The notes under the pieces were generated by a model that did no database searches, had not been told where the DNA came from, and was given only the letters and a program-made list of their open reading frames with translations. Below are positions 19,139 to 29,016 of a DNA stretch of 52,698 nucleotides, one piece after another. The DNA comes from Leptospiraceae bacterium (lineage in GTDB: Bacteria > Spirochaetota > Leptospiria > Leptospirales > Leptospiraceae): contig JAKRSH010000008.1 of NCBI GenBank assembly GCA_022402465.1, forward strand, positions 1-52,698, in the 5' to 3' direction. Position 1 is the stretch's first letter. The number at the start of each line of letters is the position of its first letter. A program made the position numbers and the translations under genes.

Positions 19139-20404
19139 ATGACTTCTTTTACTGAACTAAATATACATCCATCCATTTTAAAGGCCTTAGAAGCGGAAGG
19201 TTACACAAATCCAACACCGATTCAAGAAAAAGCTATTCCACTTATTCTTAAACACAAAGATATTCTTGGTTGTGCACAAACAGGAACAGGCAAGACTGCT
19301 GCTTTTGCAATACCCATAATACAAATACTCTCTGAAGAAAAGATAGATCCAAATGTTAAAAGAAAGTTAAGGTGCCTAATACTAACACCTACTAGAGAAT
19401 TGGCGATACAAATTGGTGAGAGCTTTGCAAACTATGGACGAAATTCAGACTTAAAATACCGAGTAATTTATGGTGGAGTTAAGCAACACAAACAGGTAGA
19501 AGCTTTACGACAAGGTGTAGATATATTAATAGCAACTCCAGGAAGGCTTCTGGATTTAGTAGGCCAAAAGCATCTGAGTTTACATACTATCCAATTTTTT
19601 GTCTTAGATGAGGCAGATAGAATGTTAGATATGGGATTTGTTCATGATGTGAAGAAGGTTATTAAAAATTTGCCAAGCAAAAGACAATCCCTTTTCTTCT
19701 CAGCAACCATGCCACCTGATATTCTTAAATTAGCAGGTAGCATTCTTGTTAATCCATCTAAGGTAGAAGTTACTCCCGTTTCCTCCACTGCTGAGAAGAT
19801 CAACCAAGCAGTTTATATGGTAGATAAAGAAAATAAAAATAAATTATTGATCCATATCTTAAAAGATCCAGCTATTGAAAGGGTTTTAGTATTTACTAGG
19901 ACTAAACACGGAGCTGACAAAGTAACCAAGGAATTAATTCGAAACCAAATTCCTTCCTTAGCAATTCATGGGAATAAATCCCAAAACTCTAGACAAGAAG
20001 CTCTTAAAAAATTCAAAGCAAAGACGATTCGTGTTCTTGTTGCTACTGATATAGCTGCTAGGGGTATTGACATAGATGAACTAACGCACGTTATAAATTA
20101 TGAATTGCCTAATATTCCTGAATCATATGTTCATAGAATAGGAAGAACAGGACGTGCGGGAGCAAGTGGCATTACTTTTGGATTTTGCTCTGCAGATGAA
20201 AAAGAATTCCTTCGCGACATAGAGAAGCTTATTAAAATAAAAGTTCCAGTGATAGAAGAACATCCATTTCCTTTATTGAATCATCATGTTCAAAAGCCAG
20301 CCCCAAAACCACAAAGACCACCTAGAGCTGAAAGAACTTCTTCCAATCCAGGTGTAGCCAAGAAGTCGTCTTTTGGCAAAAAAAGATCCTTCTTTAAAAG
20401 GTAA
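19139..20404 (+). CDS. DEAD-box ATP-dependent RNA helicase (RhlE-like)
   Basis: 421 residues with the full motif set: Q motif NPTPIQEKAIP, motif I AQTGTGKT (46-53), PTRELAIQ, ATPGR, DEAD at 157-160, SAT at 188-190, ATDIAARGIDI and HRIGRTGRAG. The basic Pro/Lys/Arg-rich tail after about residue 385 is typical of RhlE-type helicases and helps RNA binding. It unwinds short RNA duplexes in ribosome assembly or RNA decay; the exact role is not visible from the neighbours. Confidence 0.93.
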   Translation: MTSFTELNIHPSILKALEAEGYTNPTPIQEKAIPLILKHKDILGCAQTGTGKTAAFAIPIIQILSEEKIDPNVKRKLRCLILTPTRELAIQIGESFANYGRNSDLKYRVIYGGVKQHKQVEALRQGVDILIATPGRLLDLVGQKHLSLHTIQFFVLDEADRMLDMGFVHDVKKVIKNLPSKRQSLFFSATMPPDILKLAGSILVNPSKVEVTPVSSTAEKINQAVYMVDKENKNKLLIHILKDPAIERVLVFTRTKHGADKVTKELIRNQIPSLAIHGNKSQNSRQEALKKFKAKTIRVLVATDIAARGIDIDELTHVINYELPNIPESYVHRIGRTGRAGASGITFGFCSADEKEFLRDIEKLIKIKVPVIEEHPFPLLNHHVQKPAPKPQRPPRAERTSSNPGVAKKSSFGKKRSFFKR

Positions 20405-20423
20405 TTAATTAAGAACTTTAAAT

Positions 20424-21425
20424 ATGGATGATGAATTAATCTCGTTAATTATAGGATTATGGTCTTGGACATTTATTCTTGGAATAGTATTTGTTTATAT
20501 CCATTTCTTTTCATCTAAGAAACTGAAAATTAAGAAAAACCCATCCACTAATCTTTTGGAAGTATTCATAGGTAAAGATAAGATAGCAGACCTCAATAGT
20601 ATGATTATCCAAGAGATAAAATTATCTAAATACTCAAATTCATATTCTAAATCTAGATCAACTAATTATACTTATTCTCTGATTTTTAATGATAATATCA
20701 TAGGTCAAATTCGTTCTAAATTTCCTATGATAGATAAAATGGAAATGGATTCTCTTAATCTTGGATTTCGAATCGAGACTTCTCCTGATTCTATCAAAAT
20801 ACGTACAAGAGCTGAACAATTATCAAAATCCACTGGTATCCCTCTGCGGAGTGAAGATGGAATTCTAAGGCAGGCGACTGAACTTGATTTACCCTATCAT
20901 GAAGTTATGAAGGGAAAAGTTGACTTAGATAGTTTTCCTCCTAGATATAAATTCGGAGATCCATTTGAAGTTTCTCTAGATACTAATGGATTAATTCTAA
21001 AAAGTCATTCTATAAATATATTAATGTATATTCCTGTTGGATTTTTTTTATTTATTGCAACAATGTTTTTTATAGCTTCTGGAAGTTATGAATTGTTTTA
21101 TATCGAAAATCCTGATACTATTGATATAATATTTGCTAGTATTTTTAATTCTCATATCTTCTTTGCTTTGTTGCTAGCAATTTATATACCTTATCGAATT
21201 CATTTTCCAAAGGATTTAAGAATAAATAAAGGAACTTTAAAATATGGAAGAATGTCTATACCAGTTTCAGAAATTGAAGAAGTTCATTTACAGAACTTTT
21301 ATTGCAAAATTATATCAGATAAAAAAACATATAGTATCTTTTTACCTTTTTTCTGCCACTTAAAAGATTTAAAGCTAGGATCTGATTTAATCCAGAAAGC
21401 AATATTCTACCAAGGCATTCGATAA
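20424..21425 (+). CDS. hypothetical membrane protein
   Basis: 333 residues. One membrane segment lies at the N-terminus (about 8-28), a soluble region of about 165 residues follows, then two further segments (about 196-218 and 235-255). The C-terminal 70 residues (KGTLKYGRMSIPVSEIEEVH) look like a PH-like membrane-associated domain. It begins 19 bases after the helicase stop. Function unknown. Confidence 0.65.
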   Translation: MDDELISLIIGLWSWTFILGIVFVYIHFFSSKKLKIKKNPSTNLLEVFIGKDKIADLNSMIIQEIKLSKYSNSYSKSRSTNYTYSLIFNDNIIGQIRSKFPMIDKMEMDSLNLGFRIETSPDSIKIRTRAEQLSKSTGIPLRSEDGILRQATELDLPYHEVMKGKVDLDSFPPRYKFGDPFEVSLDTNGLILKSHSINILMYIPVGFFLFIATMFFIASGSYELFYIENPDTIDIIFASIFNSHIFFALLLAIYIPYRIHFPKDLRINKGTLKYGRMSIPVSEIEEVHLQNFYCKIISDKKTYSIFLPFFCHLKDLKLGSDLIQKAIFYQGIR

Positions 21426-21460
21426 GAAAATAACATTAAATCAATGTATTTAAGCCCTAC

Positions 21461-21892
21461 TTAGTTATAAGGTAAGTTATTAGAAGGAAATAATTTATCT
21501 TTTTCTGATTCAGAGGGAAACCTTGAAGCAATGATTATAATAAGGACAGCTGCAATAATCATTGATTCTTGCTTACCAGTTAAGAAAAAGAAAACTAAGT
21601 TGATCAAGCTTGAACTTTCAATGACTGCCCATTGGATAATCTTCAAGGTTTGATAACTTTGATCTTTATTTGTTTGATCTTTCATTGATTTCGAAAGAAT
21701 ACTTGGTATAAAGAATGCTACCACAGAAGCAAAAATTCCTATAAGGAGCCCAACTAAATAAAAGATTTCATTTTCAATAAGCACTCGATCTTTCAATATT
21801 GTAAGGCATATAGTCAGGAAAAATATTGGGCCAGCCATCAATCCGATGTGAATGATTCTTAAATTTTGAAAATTGCTTGAACTAGGTTGCAT
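21461..21892 (-). CDS. small four-helix membrane protein
   Basis: 143 residues with about four hydrophobic segments: 15-32, 43-64, 86-104 and 110-122. A charged loop with KSMKDQTNKDQSYQ separates the second and third. No family was recognised. It lies downstream of the LRR-CAP region on the opposite strand from the preceding gene, with about 55 bases to the LRR gene stop, so it is the last or a separate unit. Confidence 0.6.
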   Translation of the reverse strand: MQPSSSNFQNLRIIHIGLMAGPIFFLTICLTILKDRVLIENEIFYLVGLLIGIFASVVAFFIPSILSKSMKDQTNKDQSYQTLKIIQWAVIESSSLINLVFFFLTGKQESMIIAAVLIIIIASRFPSESEKDKLFPSNNLPYN

Positions 21893-21947
21893 ATTGTTTA
21901 TTCCTCAATAGTATAGATTTAAAAATTTGAAAATAATTGACAACAAG

Positions 21948-24374
21948 TTATTCTTCTGTTGTAAAACTCCATTCCTTCTTCCAGATTCTTCCAGCACTCA
22001 TATTTCCTTCCGCATTAATTGTATATTCTTCATTTGAACTTAGTGGATCTTTACTCATGATCCAAATTTCAGATTGTCCACCTATACCATATTTATTATC
22101 TGAAGGTTGAATGATCCAAAGTGGAATATTTTTCCCAGAACTATCGGTCATTGTTGCTTTAAAATTCTTTAGATCATATGATCTTTCTTTATTGAATTTT
22201 ACAACAATAGGGAATCCTACAATTTGATCTTCATCTTCTAGAGGCGTTGTATTTGGAATTTCATTAATCATTGTTAGTGGTACATTTTTTTGATTTTCGT
22301 AAGGATACACTTTCACATTAGGTGCTGTATTTTGCATCATATTCATATATTGATAATTTAAGCCAACTACTCGTAGCACGGATTTACTTATATTGTTGTC
22401 TATTGTTTTAGAAAAACCATATCCTACCTTAAGAAATCCTAGTCCTGTAATTGGTTTTCTATGCAATATAGTATGATGCCAAGTATCTATTGCTTGGTCT
22501 AGTTCAGCTTCATTAAAAGATAGAACTTCTCCTAGGGTTCCATATCTAAATTCGTTTTTAGCTCCTTCCTCTGAGTAAAGTGGCAGATTAGGATTCTGAT
22601 TGTGGGCACCTAAACCTTTTGTTGAGGGATGGTTCTCGTTTGCAATCAAATATCTGGCATGAGCTTCAGATGCCAAAGATAAGCGAAAATCCATCTCTAA
22701 AGGTGGAGCACCATTATTAACACGAAGATTATTGAGTTTTGTCATTGTTAAGCGATAAGTTTCTTTTAATCTTTGATTCGGAGTAGCCTGATTTAAATGA
22801 ATGATGACTGTATTTGGTAAAAGACTTTTAATTTTCCTTAAAGCCTCTGGTGTAAGAGGATTTCCATCTAAGTGAATTGTTTTTAGTCCTCGCATCCTCT
22901 TAAATGAATCAGGTAGACTAGATATATTATTATTTCGTAAACTTAAGTATTCAAGTTGATTTAATTTTACGAATTCAACAGGAAGCTTAGATAGTTTATT
23001 GTCACTTAAATCTAAGATATTCAAATTTTTTAAATTACCAATTGTACGAGGTAAAGAACTTATTTCATTTCCACCGAGATATAGTTCATTTAAAGAATTA
23101 AGAGAACCAATACTGTCTGGAATTTCAGAAATACTATTTCCAAAAGCGGATAATACTTTAAGCTTTTGTAGACCTTTGAGATCTGATGGTAGGGATTCGA
23201 GTTTGTTAAAGCTTACATCAAGAAGTTCAAGTCTACTTAATTTTCCAATATTCCTTGGAAGGTTTGCTAATTGATTAAATGTTAAATATAGTCCTTTGAG
23301 ATTTGCAAGGTTCCCTAAGGATTCAGGTAGGCTTTTTAATTGGTTGAAACTCAATTCCAAAACAGTTAATTTATTTAGAGCTCCTATTTCTTCTGGCAAT
23401 GAGGTAATCTGATTTTGACGCATATGCAGAATCTCTAGAAGACTAAGGTTTTTTATATCAGAGGGAATTGATTGAATTTGATTATTCCATAGATAAAGAT
23501 GAGTTAGAGAATTCGTACTTGAAAAATTTCCTGATAGTTCTTTAATTTGATTCGAATGCAACCATAGTTTTTGGAGAGAAGATAAATTATTTAAGTTTAG
23601 ATCAATTGAAGAAATACTATTATGCGATAGATTGATTTCTTTTAGATTTTTTAGAGAGTTGAGAACTTGTGGCCATTTGCTAAATTTATTATCCATCAAA
23701 TTTAAATCTTGCAAATTCTCTAACTTAGAAAATTCAGTCGGTAATCCTTCCAGTTGATTGGATTCAAAATTGATTCCTTCAATAGAGTTTAGCTTTGCAA
23801 TATCTTTAGGAAGTGATTGAAGTTTGTTCTCAGTTATAGTTAACCATTTTAGATTCATTAAATTAGAAATAACATTTGGAAATTTAACAAATTCATTTTT
23901 ATTGAGACGAATGCCATTCAAATTTTTTAAATTTTTAATACTTTCAGGAAGAGATGAAAGACGATTCGTATTAAGATTTAAATTATTAAGATTATTTAAT
24001 TCTCCCAACTCAGATGGTAAATCTTGTAGTCCTGAACTAATTTCCAAACTTTCGATATTTTTTAGAAAATGAATACTTGGCGATAATTCAGAATAATCTC
24101 CTAATAATTCTAAATGCTTCAATTTTTTGAGATTATTCAATTGTTCAGGAATTTTTGAAGACCTCGCATAGATAGTTAATCTTTCTAGATTTGTATATTT
24201 ATCTATATCTAAAGGTATCTCAGAAATATTTTCTTTGGAGGTACCCAGAGTAAGTCGGCTTGCATTTAGTTTAGCTTGGTCTGAGCCTTTTTGAGAAGGT
24301 TCTTGACTATAGATGGGTGTACAAATTTGAAAAGCTAAGTACAATATCAAGATAGAATTTAGTAGATTTTTCAT
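21948..24374 (-). CDS. leucine-rich-repeat protein with CAP (SCP-like) domain and C-terminal Ig-like domain
   Basis: 808 residues with AAGGAG before the ATG. A cleavable signal peptide ends near PIYSQEP. From about 45 to 530 there are roughly 21 repeats of 23 residues of the LPxxIxxLxxLxxLxLxxNxL type, as in Leptospira LRR proteins. A CAP domain follows at about 535-665, with SLASEAHARYLIANENHPS, the GLGAHNQNP His region, LGEVLSF and the WHHTILHR His region. The last 85 residues resemble a Big_5/Ig-like module (PIVVKFNKERSYDL to WSFTTEE). It is probably exported or on the cell surface. LRR parts bind proteins, and CAP domains bind lipids or metal or act as uncertain hydrolases; the function of the combination is unknown. 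Confidence 0.88.
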   Translation of the reverse strand: MKNLLNSILILYLAFQICTPIYSQEPSQKGSDQAKLNASRLTLGTSKENISEIPLDIDKYTNLERLTIYARSSKIPEQLNNLKKLKHLELLGDYSELSPSIHFLKNIESLEISSGLQDLPSELGELNNLNNLNLNTNRLSSLPESIKNLKNLNGIRLNKNEFVKFPNVISNLMNLKWLTITENKLQSLPKDIAKLNSIEGINFESNQLEGLPTEFSKLENLQDLNLMDNKFSKWPQVLNSLKNLKEINLSHNSISSIDLNLNNLSSLQKLWLHSNQIKELSGNFSSTNSLTHLYLWNNQIQSIPSDIKNLSLLEILHMRQNQITSLPEEIGALNKLTVLELSFNQLKSLPESLGNLANLKGLYLTFNQLANLPRNIGKLSRLELLDVSFNKLESLPSDLKGLQKLKVLSAFGNSISEIPDSIGSLNSLNELYLGGNEISSLPRTIGNLKNLNILDLSDNKLSKLPVEFVKLNQLEYLSLRNNNISSLPDSFKRMRGLKTIHLDGNPLTPEALRKIKSLLPNTVIIHLNQATPNQRLKETYRLTMTKLNNLRVNNGAPPLEMDFRLSLASEAHARYLIANENHPSTKGLGAHNQNPNLPLYSEEGAKNEFRYGTLGEVLSFNEAELDQAIDTWHHTILHRKPITGLGFLKVGYGFSKTIDNNISKSVLRVVGLNYQYMNMMQNTAPNVKVYPYENQKNVPLTMINEIPNTTPLEDEDQIVGFPIVVKFNKERSYDLKNFKATMTDSSGKNIPLWIIQPSDNKYGIGGQSEIWIMSKDPLSSNEEYTINAEGNMSAGRIWKKEWSFTTEE

Positions 24375-24498
24375 AAAAAGCTCCTTAATAAATCGAGAAA
24401 ACCAATTCTATTATTGAACATTCTGTCCATAAACTTGTCATCATTTTTATAAAAAATACGAGCCAATTAAAATAGTAGAGTTATGTTGGGTTAAAATT

Positions 24499-24963
24499 AT
24501 GAAATTACTTTCCTTTTTCGAAGCTTGGAATTCCAAAAATACCATCCGTAACCTAATAAAGTCAATTCATGTTCAAGATAAGGCAAAATTTGAAGAGCTC
24601 CTTACAAAAGCCAAGGATGCAGGACTATTAAATGATTCTGCATTTATACTTTTGTTTCTCGCAGGAACTGAAATTGAAGATCTATTTTTCTTAGATTCTC
24701 TTCTCAAAGTTCCTATGGATCCCAACGTCTCTGATGAAGCGGGAGTTCCTTTGATCCATTTCTACGTAGAGATGGGTAGAATTGAATCATTGGAGAGAAT
24801 ATTAAAATATGGAGCCAACCCAAATGCTAGAGACAAAGGTGGTGTAACTCCCTTACATGTTGCCAATAGCTACGATGGTTTAGGTGATATTTCTGATTTA
24901 TTACTTAGTTTTGGAGCAGATCCGAATTTACGTGATAATATTGGCAAACGATACCTAATGTAG
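24499..24963 (+). CDS. ankyrin-repeat protein
   Basis: 154 residues without a signal peptide. Residues about 75-150 contain two to three ankyrin repeats, visible as GVPLIHFYVEMGRIESLERI, YGANPNARDKGGVTPLHVA and FGADPNLRDNIGKRYLM. The N-terminal 70 residues are helical and may be a degenerate repeat. It is probably a cytoplasmic protein-binding adaptor. It is divergent from the LRR-CAP gene, so the 124-base gap between them carries both promoters. Confidence 0.82.
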   Translation: MKLLSFFEAWNSKNTIRNLIKSIHVQDKAKFEELLTKAKDAGLLNDSAFILLFLAGTEIEDLFFLDSLLKVPMDPNVSDEAGVPLIHFYVEMGRIESLERILKYGANPNARDKGGVTPLHVANSYDGLGDISDLLLSFGADPNLRDNIGKRYLM

Positions 24964-25068
24964 ATCGTATTCAAATACTTTGATGAATCAGTTAATATTT
25001 TAAAAAAATAATACTCAGTTATTTTTAATATTGATTATTTATCCATAAAGAAAAGTTTTACTTTCATT

Positions 25069-26214
25069 ATGTTTAAAAATCTACACATCAAAAATCTAAA
25101 TCGTTTCTATGGTATTTCGATTCCTATTTTAAGTTGTGTTATTTTATTTTATTCTTGCTCATCTGCTTCAAATAAAGATTTAAATAAGAACGATCCAAGT
25201 TCAATTAAATCTAATTCTTCTGAATTAAATTCTCAAAAGGAAGCAGATTTATTTGAATTAGATTTTCCTGGTCAATATGTAATTTACCACGATGAACGCG
25301 GTGGCAGAAACAATCTCGTTGGCATACTTAAATTTAATAAAACAGAATACATTGCCCGTCAATTCAATATTGATACCCAACAAGAACTGATTATAGATTT
25401 TAAAGCTTTATCTTATCCGAATGGTAAGGTTGATTATCGTGGTGGGAAAATTTATAAAGGAAATGATAATGAAGCATTGTTTCTATTAACAGATTTAGCG
25501 AATATGATTTCTCAATATGGCGAATATAGAAAACAATCTCAGAAGGATGTGGATATTATTGATAAATGGCCTGAGTTTGGTTATACTTTGGTACATAGTT
25601 ACAAGTTTTGGATTCCTCTTTTTCATTTGTATGAAACTAAAAAAGAAAATGAATCTCAGAATTTTTTAAAAATACTTTTTGTTGGAAGAATGCTTTCTGA
25701 GAATGATACAACCTTCTTTAGTTTGAAGAGTATTCCACTTGTATACAAAACAGCAGAGTTTGATATAGAGTCCTTTCCCAAGACTAATATATTCAAGGCT
25801 GGTATTTTCACTGTTAATCTTGATCAGAATTGGATAAAGTACAAAGATCCAAACAATCCAAATCCTGATTTCCAAGGTTTTTTAATTAGTAAAAAATCAA
25901 AAAGAGATGCCCAAGTTTCCGTTGAAATTGTTCCTAAGAAAAATTTTCCATACAACATTGAGCTCTTAGCGAAAATAGGTATCAGCTTCAATACTTTGGT
26001 AGAACCTGAATCAGTAAGTTTTATTAAGGTAGGAGATACATATAAGGTTTCTTTTATGACCTTAGATCCTAAATCATTAAATGAAACGTATATGTATCTT
26101 TATTATAAACCGGATAGGGAAGGTAATATCCATATATTCCATTTAAGTGCTTATCGAGATACTTATGAATCGAATAAAAATTATTTTGATACAATCATAG
26201 AATCAGTTCAATGA
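25069..26214 (+). CDS. hypothetical lipoprotein
   Basis: 381 residues. The lipoprotein signal ends VILFYSCSS with the lipidated Cys at 30, and a low-complexity Ser/Asn/Lys linker follows to about residue 60. The remaining globular part has no recognised domain. It includes a SLKSIPLVYK-type beta-rich region and near its end a long helix-poor segment. Its stop overlaps the end of asnB on the other strand by 12 bases (convergent genes). Confidence 0.65.
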   Translation: MFKNLHIKNLNRFYGISIPILSCVILFYSCSSASNKDLNKNDPSSIKSNSSELNSQKEADLFELDFPGQYVIYHDERGGRNNLVGILKFNKTEYIARQFNIDTQQELIIDFKALSYPNGKVDYRGGKIYKGNDNEALFLLTDLANMISQYGEYRKQSQKDVDIIDKWPEFGYTLVHSYKFWIPLFHLYETKKENESQNFLKILFVGRMLSENDTTFFSLKSIPLVYKTAEFDIESFPKTNIFKAGIFTVNLDQNWIKYKDPNNPNPDFQGFLISKKSKRDAQVSVEIVPKKNFPYNIELLAKIGISFNTLVEPESVSFIKVGDTYKVSFMTLDPKSLNETYMYLYYKPDREGNIHIFHLSAYRDTYESNKNYFDTIIESVQ

Positions 26215-28263
26215 TAAGTATTCACCTGAGTCTAAGTCTTTAATTTTTTCTTGAACTAACTTTAATGCTAATTTAGGAATGTCCTCTTCTATAAATATTT
26301 CTTGGAGAATTTGGAGACCAATCGCATGATTCAAAAGTGCATCTTGTTGAACTAAAGTTCCAACTGCTGTTTCTGGATTTGTATAGGATTTCCAAAGTTC
26401 GTCTATTTTCCTTGGATCCATTATTCCAAGTCGTTCTACTTTATCTGGACTTAGGTATTTTTCTTTCAATAGAGAGAGTGCATCTAGCTTTGCTTGGTCA
26501 GTATGAGCTGGTGGTGCCATGAATGCAAATTTTTCTCTTTTATATAATTCTTCTGGCAATACACCTTTCATTGCTTCTCTAAGCACATACTTTTCAATTT
26601 TTCCTTTGATTCTATAAATTGGAGGAATTTGAACCGCAAGCTCTGCCAAGTGATGGTCCAGAAAGGGTGGTCTTGCTTCCATGGAATTCGCCATATCAAC
26701 TCTATCACCTCCCCAAGTTAAAATTTGACCTTCTAACATTGTTTTAATCCAAACATATTGTACCTTATCCAATGCATGTCTTCCGTCTAACTGAAATTTA
26801 TCTAAACTTTCTGCAATTTTACTTCCTGGGTCATAGTTATTTAGTTCAGCTAAAGTTTCAGAATTCATGAGGTTCTTAGCATGAGGAGTTAATGAAATCC
26901 AATTTTCGATACAAGCCGGCATAAAGCCGACTTTTTTCACTAGATCTGGATGGATATAGTCATCTAGACTTAGCATGGCTCCTCGAAATAGTTCATTGGA
27001 TTTATTTAACATCTCTTCCCATTCTGCCTTATCTTTGTCTGGAAGACTTTGTATACCATGCCTAAAGAAATCTTTTCGAAAAGAAGGATAACCAGCGAAC
27101 AATTCGTCCGAACCTTCTCCAGTCATTACAACCTTATAACCAAATTTTTTGACATGTCTAGACATAAGTAGTTTTGCTACACCTAAAGTATTATAAATAG
27201 TTCTTTCTGTGTGCCAATGCGTCTCTATAAAATGATCGTATAGATGGCTAGCATCCAAGATCATGATGTCTTGGTCAGCACCAACAGACTCTGCCATATT
27301 CGTTGCAATTTTACTCTCATCATAAGATTCATTATCAAAGCCTATTGTAAATGCCTTGACAGCGTCTTGGCGAACCGCCGAAGCAAGTCCGAGGATGGAA
27401 CAGGAATCTATTCCACCACTTAAATAACAACCTACAGCCACATCTGCATTGAGACGAAGTTCAACTGCATGCAAAAGTTCAGATCGCACTTGGTTTATCC
27501 AATATTTTTCATTCTTACCTGGATCATTTTTTGCAATTGCTTCTCTATCTTTATCTAATGGAAAGTTCATATCCCAATATGTTTTCTCTTGAACGAATAT
27601 TTTACCATTCGATCGGGTTACTTTTAAATATTTACCAGGAGGAACTTGGTACACACCTTCAAAGGTCGTACTCCCAGGTACCATAACTTGAATAAGTTGA
27701 TGAAAAGCTCCCTCTTTGGATATCTTTCTAGGAACGTCGGGATGTGCAAAAAGTACTTTAACTTCGGAGCCGAAGATAAAATCTCCTTGGGGAGTTATTG
27801 TCCAATACTGAGGTTTGATTCCAAAACGATCTCTTGTCAAATAAAGAGTATCAATTGACTTATCATAGAGTGAAAAAGCAAATTCCCCTCTAAGATCTTT
27901 CAAAGATTCTTCAAAACCTTTGTCAGGATATAGATGAAGTAAGATTTCTGAATCAGATTTGGTTTTAAATTTGTAACCTTTAGTTGTAAGGGTTGCACGA
28001 ATTCTTTGGTAATCATAAAACTCTCCGTTATGTGCAAGCAGTAAGTTTCCATCTTCTGATTGGAAGGGTTGCCTTGCTCGATTCGATTCTAAATCAATAA
28101 TAGAGAGTCTGGTATGAGAAAATCCAATTCCCATATCTTCCAGTATTTTGAAACCAAAACCATCAGGCCCTCTATGGTGTTGAATTGCAGCCATTGCTAC
28201 TAAATGTATTTTATCAATAGTTCTTGATTGATCTTTATGAAAAATTCCTCCAATTCCGCACAT
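26203..28263 (-). CDS. asnB: asparagine synthetase (glutamine-hydrolysing)
   Basis: 686 residues. The N-terminal glutaminase domain begins MCGIGGIF, with C2 as nucleophile after Met removal, and RGPDG and LAHNGEFYDY are present. The synthetase domain has the PP-loop SGGIDS at 282-287 and the downstream GEGSDELFAGY. It makes asparagine from aspartate with glutamine nitrogen and ATP. A strong ribosome-binding site (GAGGAG) precedes the start. It is the last gene of a run of nitrogen-related genes, 16 bases after the isochorismatase-family gene. Other amide-forming AsnB paralogues exist, so the acceptor could differ from aspartate. Confidence 0.93.
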   Translation of the reverse strand: MCGIGGIFHKDQSRTIDKIHLVAMAAIQHHRGPDGFGFKILEDMGIGFSHTRLSIIDLESNRARQPFQSEDGNLLLAHNGEFYDYQRIRATLTTKGYKFKTKSDSEILLHLYPDKGFEESLKDLRGEFAFSLYDKSIDTLYLTRDRFGIKPQYWTITPQGDFIFGSEVKVLFAHPDVPRKISKEGAFHQLIQVMVPGSTTFEGVYQVPPGKYLKVTRSNGKIFVQEKTYWDMNFPLDKDREAIAKNDPGKNEKYWINQVRSELLHAVELRLNADVAVGCYLSGGIDSCSILGLASAVRQDAVKAFTIGFDNESYDESKIATNMAESVGADQDIMILDASHLYDHFIETHWHTERTIYNTLGVAKLLMSRHVKKFGYKVVMTGEGSDELFAGYPSFRKDFFRHGIQSLPDKDKAEWEEMLNKSNELFRGAMLSLDDYIHPDLVKKVGFMPACIENWISLTPHAKNLMNSETLAELNNYDPGSKIAESLDKFQLDGRHALDKVQYVWIKTMLEGQILTWGGDRVDMANSMEARPPFLDHHLAELAVQIPPIYRIKGKIEKYVLREAMKGVLPEELYKREKFAFMAPPAHTDQAKLDALSLLKEKYLSPDKVERLGIMDPRKIDELWKSYTNPETAVGTLVQQDALLNHAIGLQILQEIFIEEDIPKLALKLVQEKIKDLDSGEYLSLN

Positions 28264-28279
28264 ACAAATCTCCTCAAAA

Positions 28280-29014
28280 TTAAAATTTGGAAGGAATTTT
28301 ATTACTCAATTCCTCAATTGCTTCTTCTGTTGTTATCACTCTCGCATAACGATCTTTTAAAATACGAATTGTAAAATCATGAAATTCTTCGGTGACTGTA
28401 GTGCAAGCGTCATCTATTAAATTTACAAAAAATCCCAAATCGGATGCATCTCTCACAGTAGTGGACACACATTCGTTAGTATATACTCCGCATACATAAA
28501 GTGTGTTTACACCGATATTTTTAAGAATGAATTCAATGTTTGTAGATGTGAATACACCAGATGCTGTTTTATTAATGATTATTTCATCACCCAGAGGAGC
28601 GATTTCTTCCAAAAATTCTGCTTCTTTTGTTCCTGGTGCCGCGAGTAAACCTAGTCTTTTGTGACCTGCTGATCTATCTCGTCCATCCTTTGTTAAGGAT
28701 TGAATTCTTGTGTGAATGACTTCTAATTTTCTTTTTCGAAATAAGGATTGTAATTTTTGAATATTTGGAATAACAGTATTCTCTAACATATAAAAATAAT
28801 AATCTTCTGATTCTGGTGGAACGCCTGACTTGCCTGTTTCTGCAAACACTCCATAACCTCTTGCAGCATCTAGGTATTGCATATCAATAACCAATAAAGC
28901 GATATGATTTTTTTTTAATAATTCATCTCTTTCTGGATTTTCAATGATAGATTCTAAATAAATTTCTTTGAGAGGATCTTCATTGATCATATCTACGTTT
29001 AATTCTAACTCCAT
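28280..29014 (-). CDS. isochorismatase-family cysteine amidohydrolase
   Basis: 244 residues. The catalytic triad of the family is in place: D44 in ALLVIDMQ, K149 in IINKTASGVF and C182 in GVYTNECVSTT. The family includes N-carbamoylsarcosine amidase, ureidoacrylate amidohydrolase (RutB), biuret hydrolase and nicotinamidase, all splitting C-N amide or carbamoyl bonds. The roughly 35-residue acidic N-terminal extension is unusual. It starts 2 bases after the M20-hydrolase stop, so it belongs to the same pathway. From context, hydrolysis of a carbamoyl or amide group is more likely than true isochorismatase activity. Confidence 0.85.
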   Translation of the reverse strand: MELELNVDMINEDPLKEIYLESIIENPERDELLKKNHIALLVIDMQYLDAARGYGVFAETGKSGVPPESEDYYFYMLENTVIPNIQKLQSLFRKRKLEVIHTRIQSLTKDGRDRSAGHKRLGLLAAPGTKEAEFLEEIAPLGDEIIINKTASGVFTSTNIEFILKNIGVNTLYVCGVYTNECVSTTVRDASDLGFFVNLIDDACTTVTEEFHDFTIRILKDRYARVITTEEAIEELSNKIPSKF

Positions 29015-29016
29015 AA

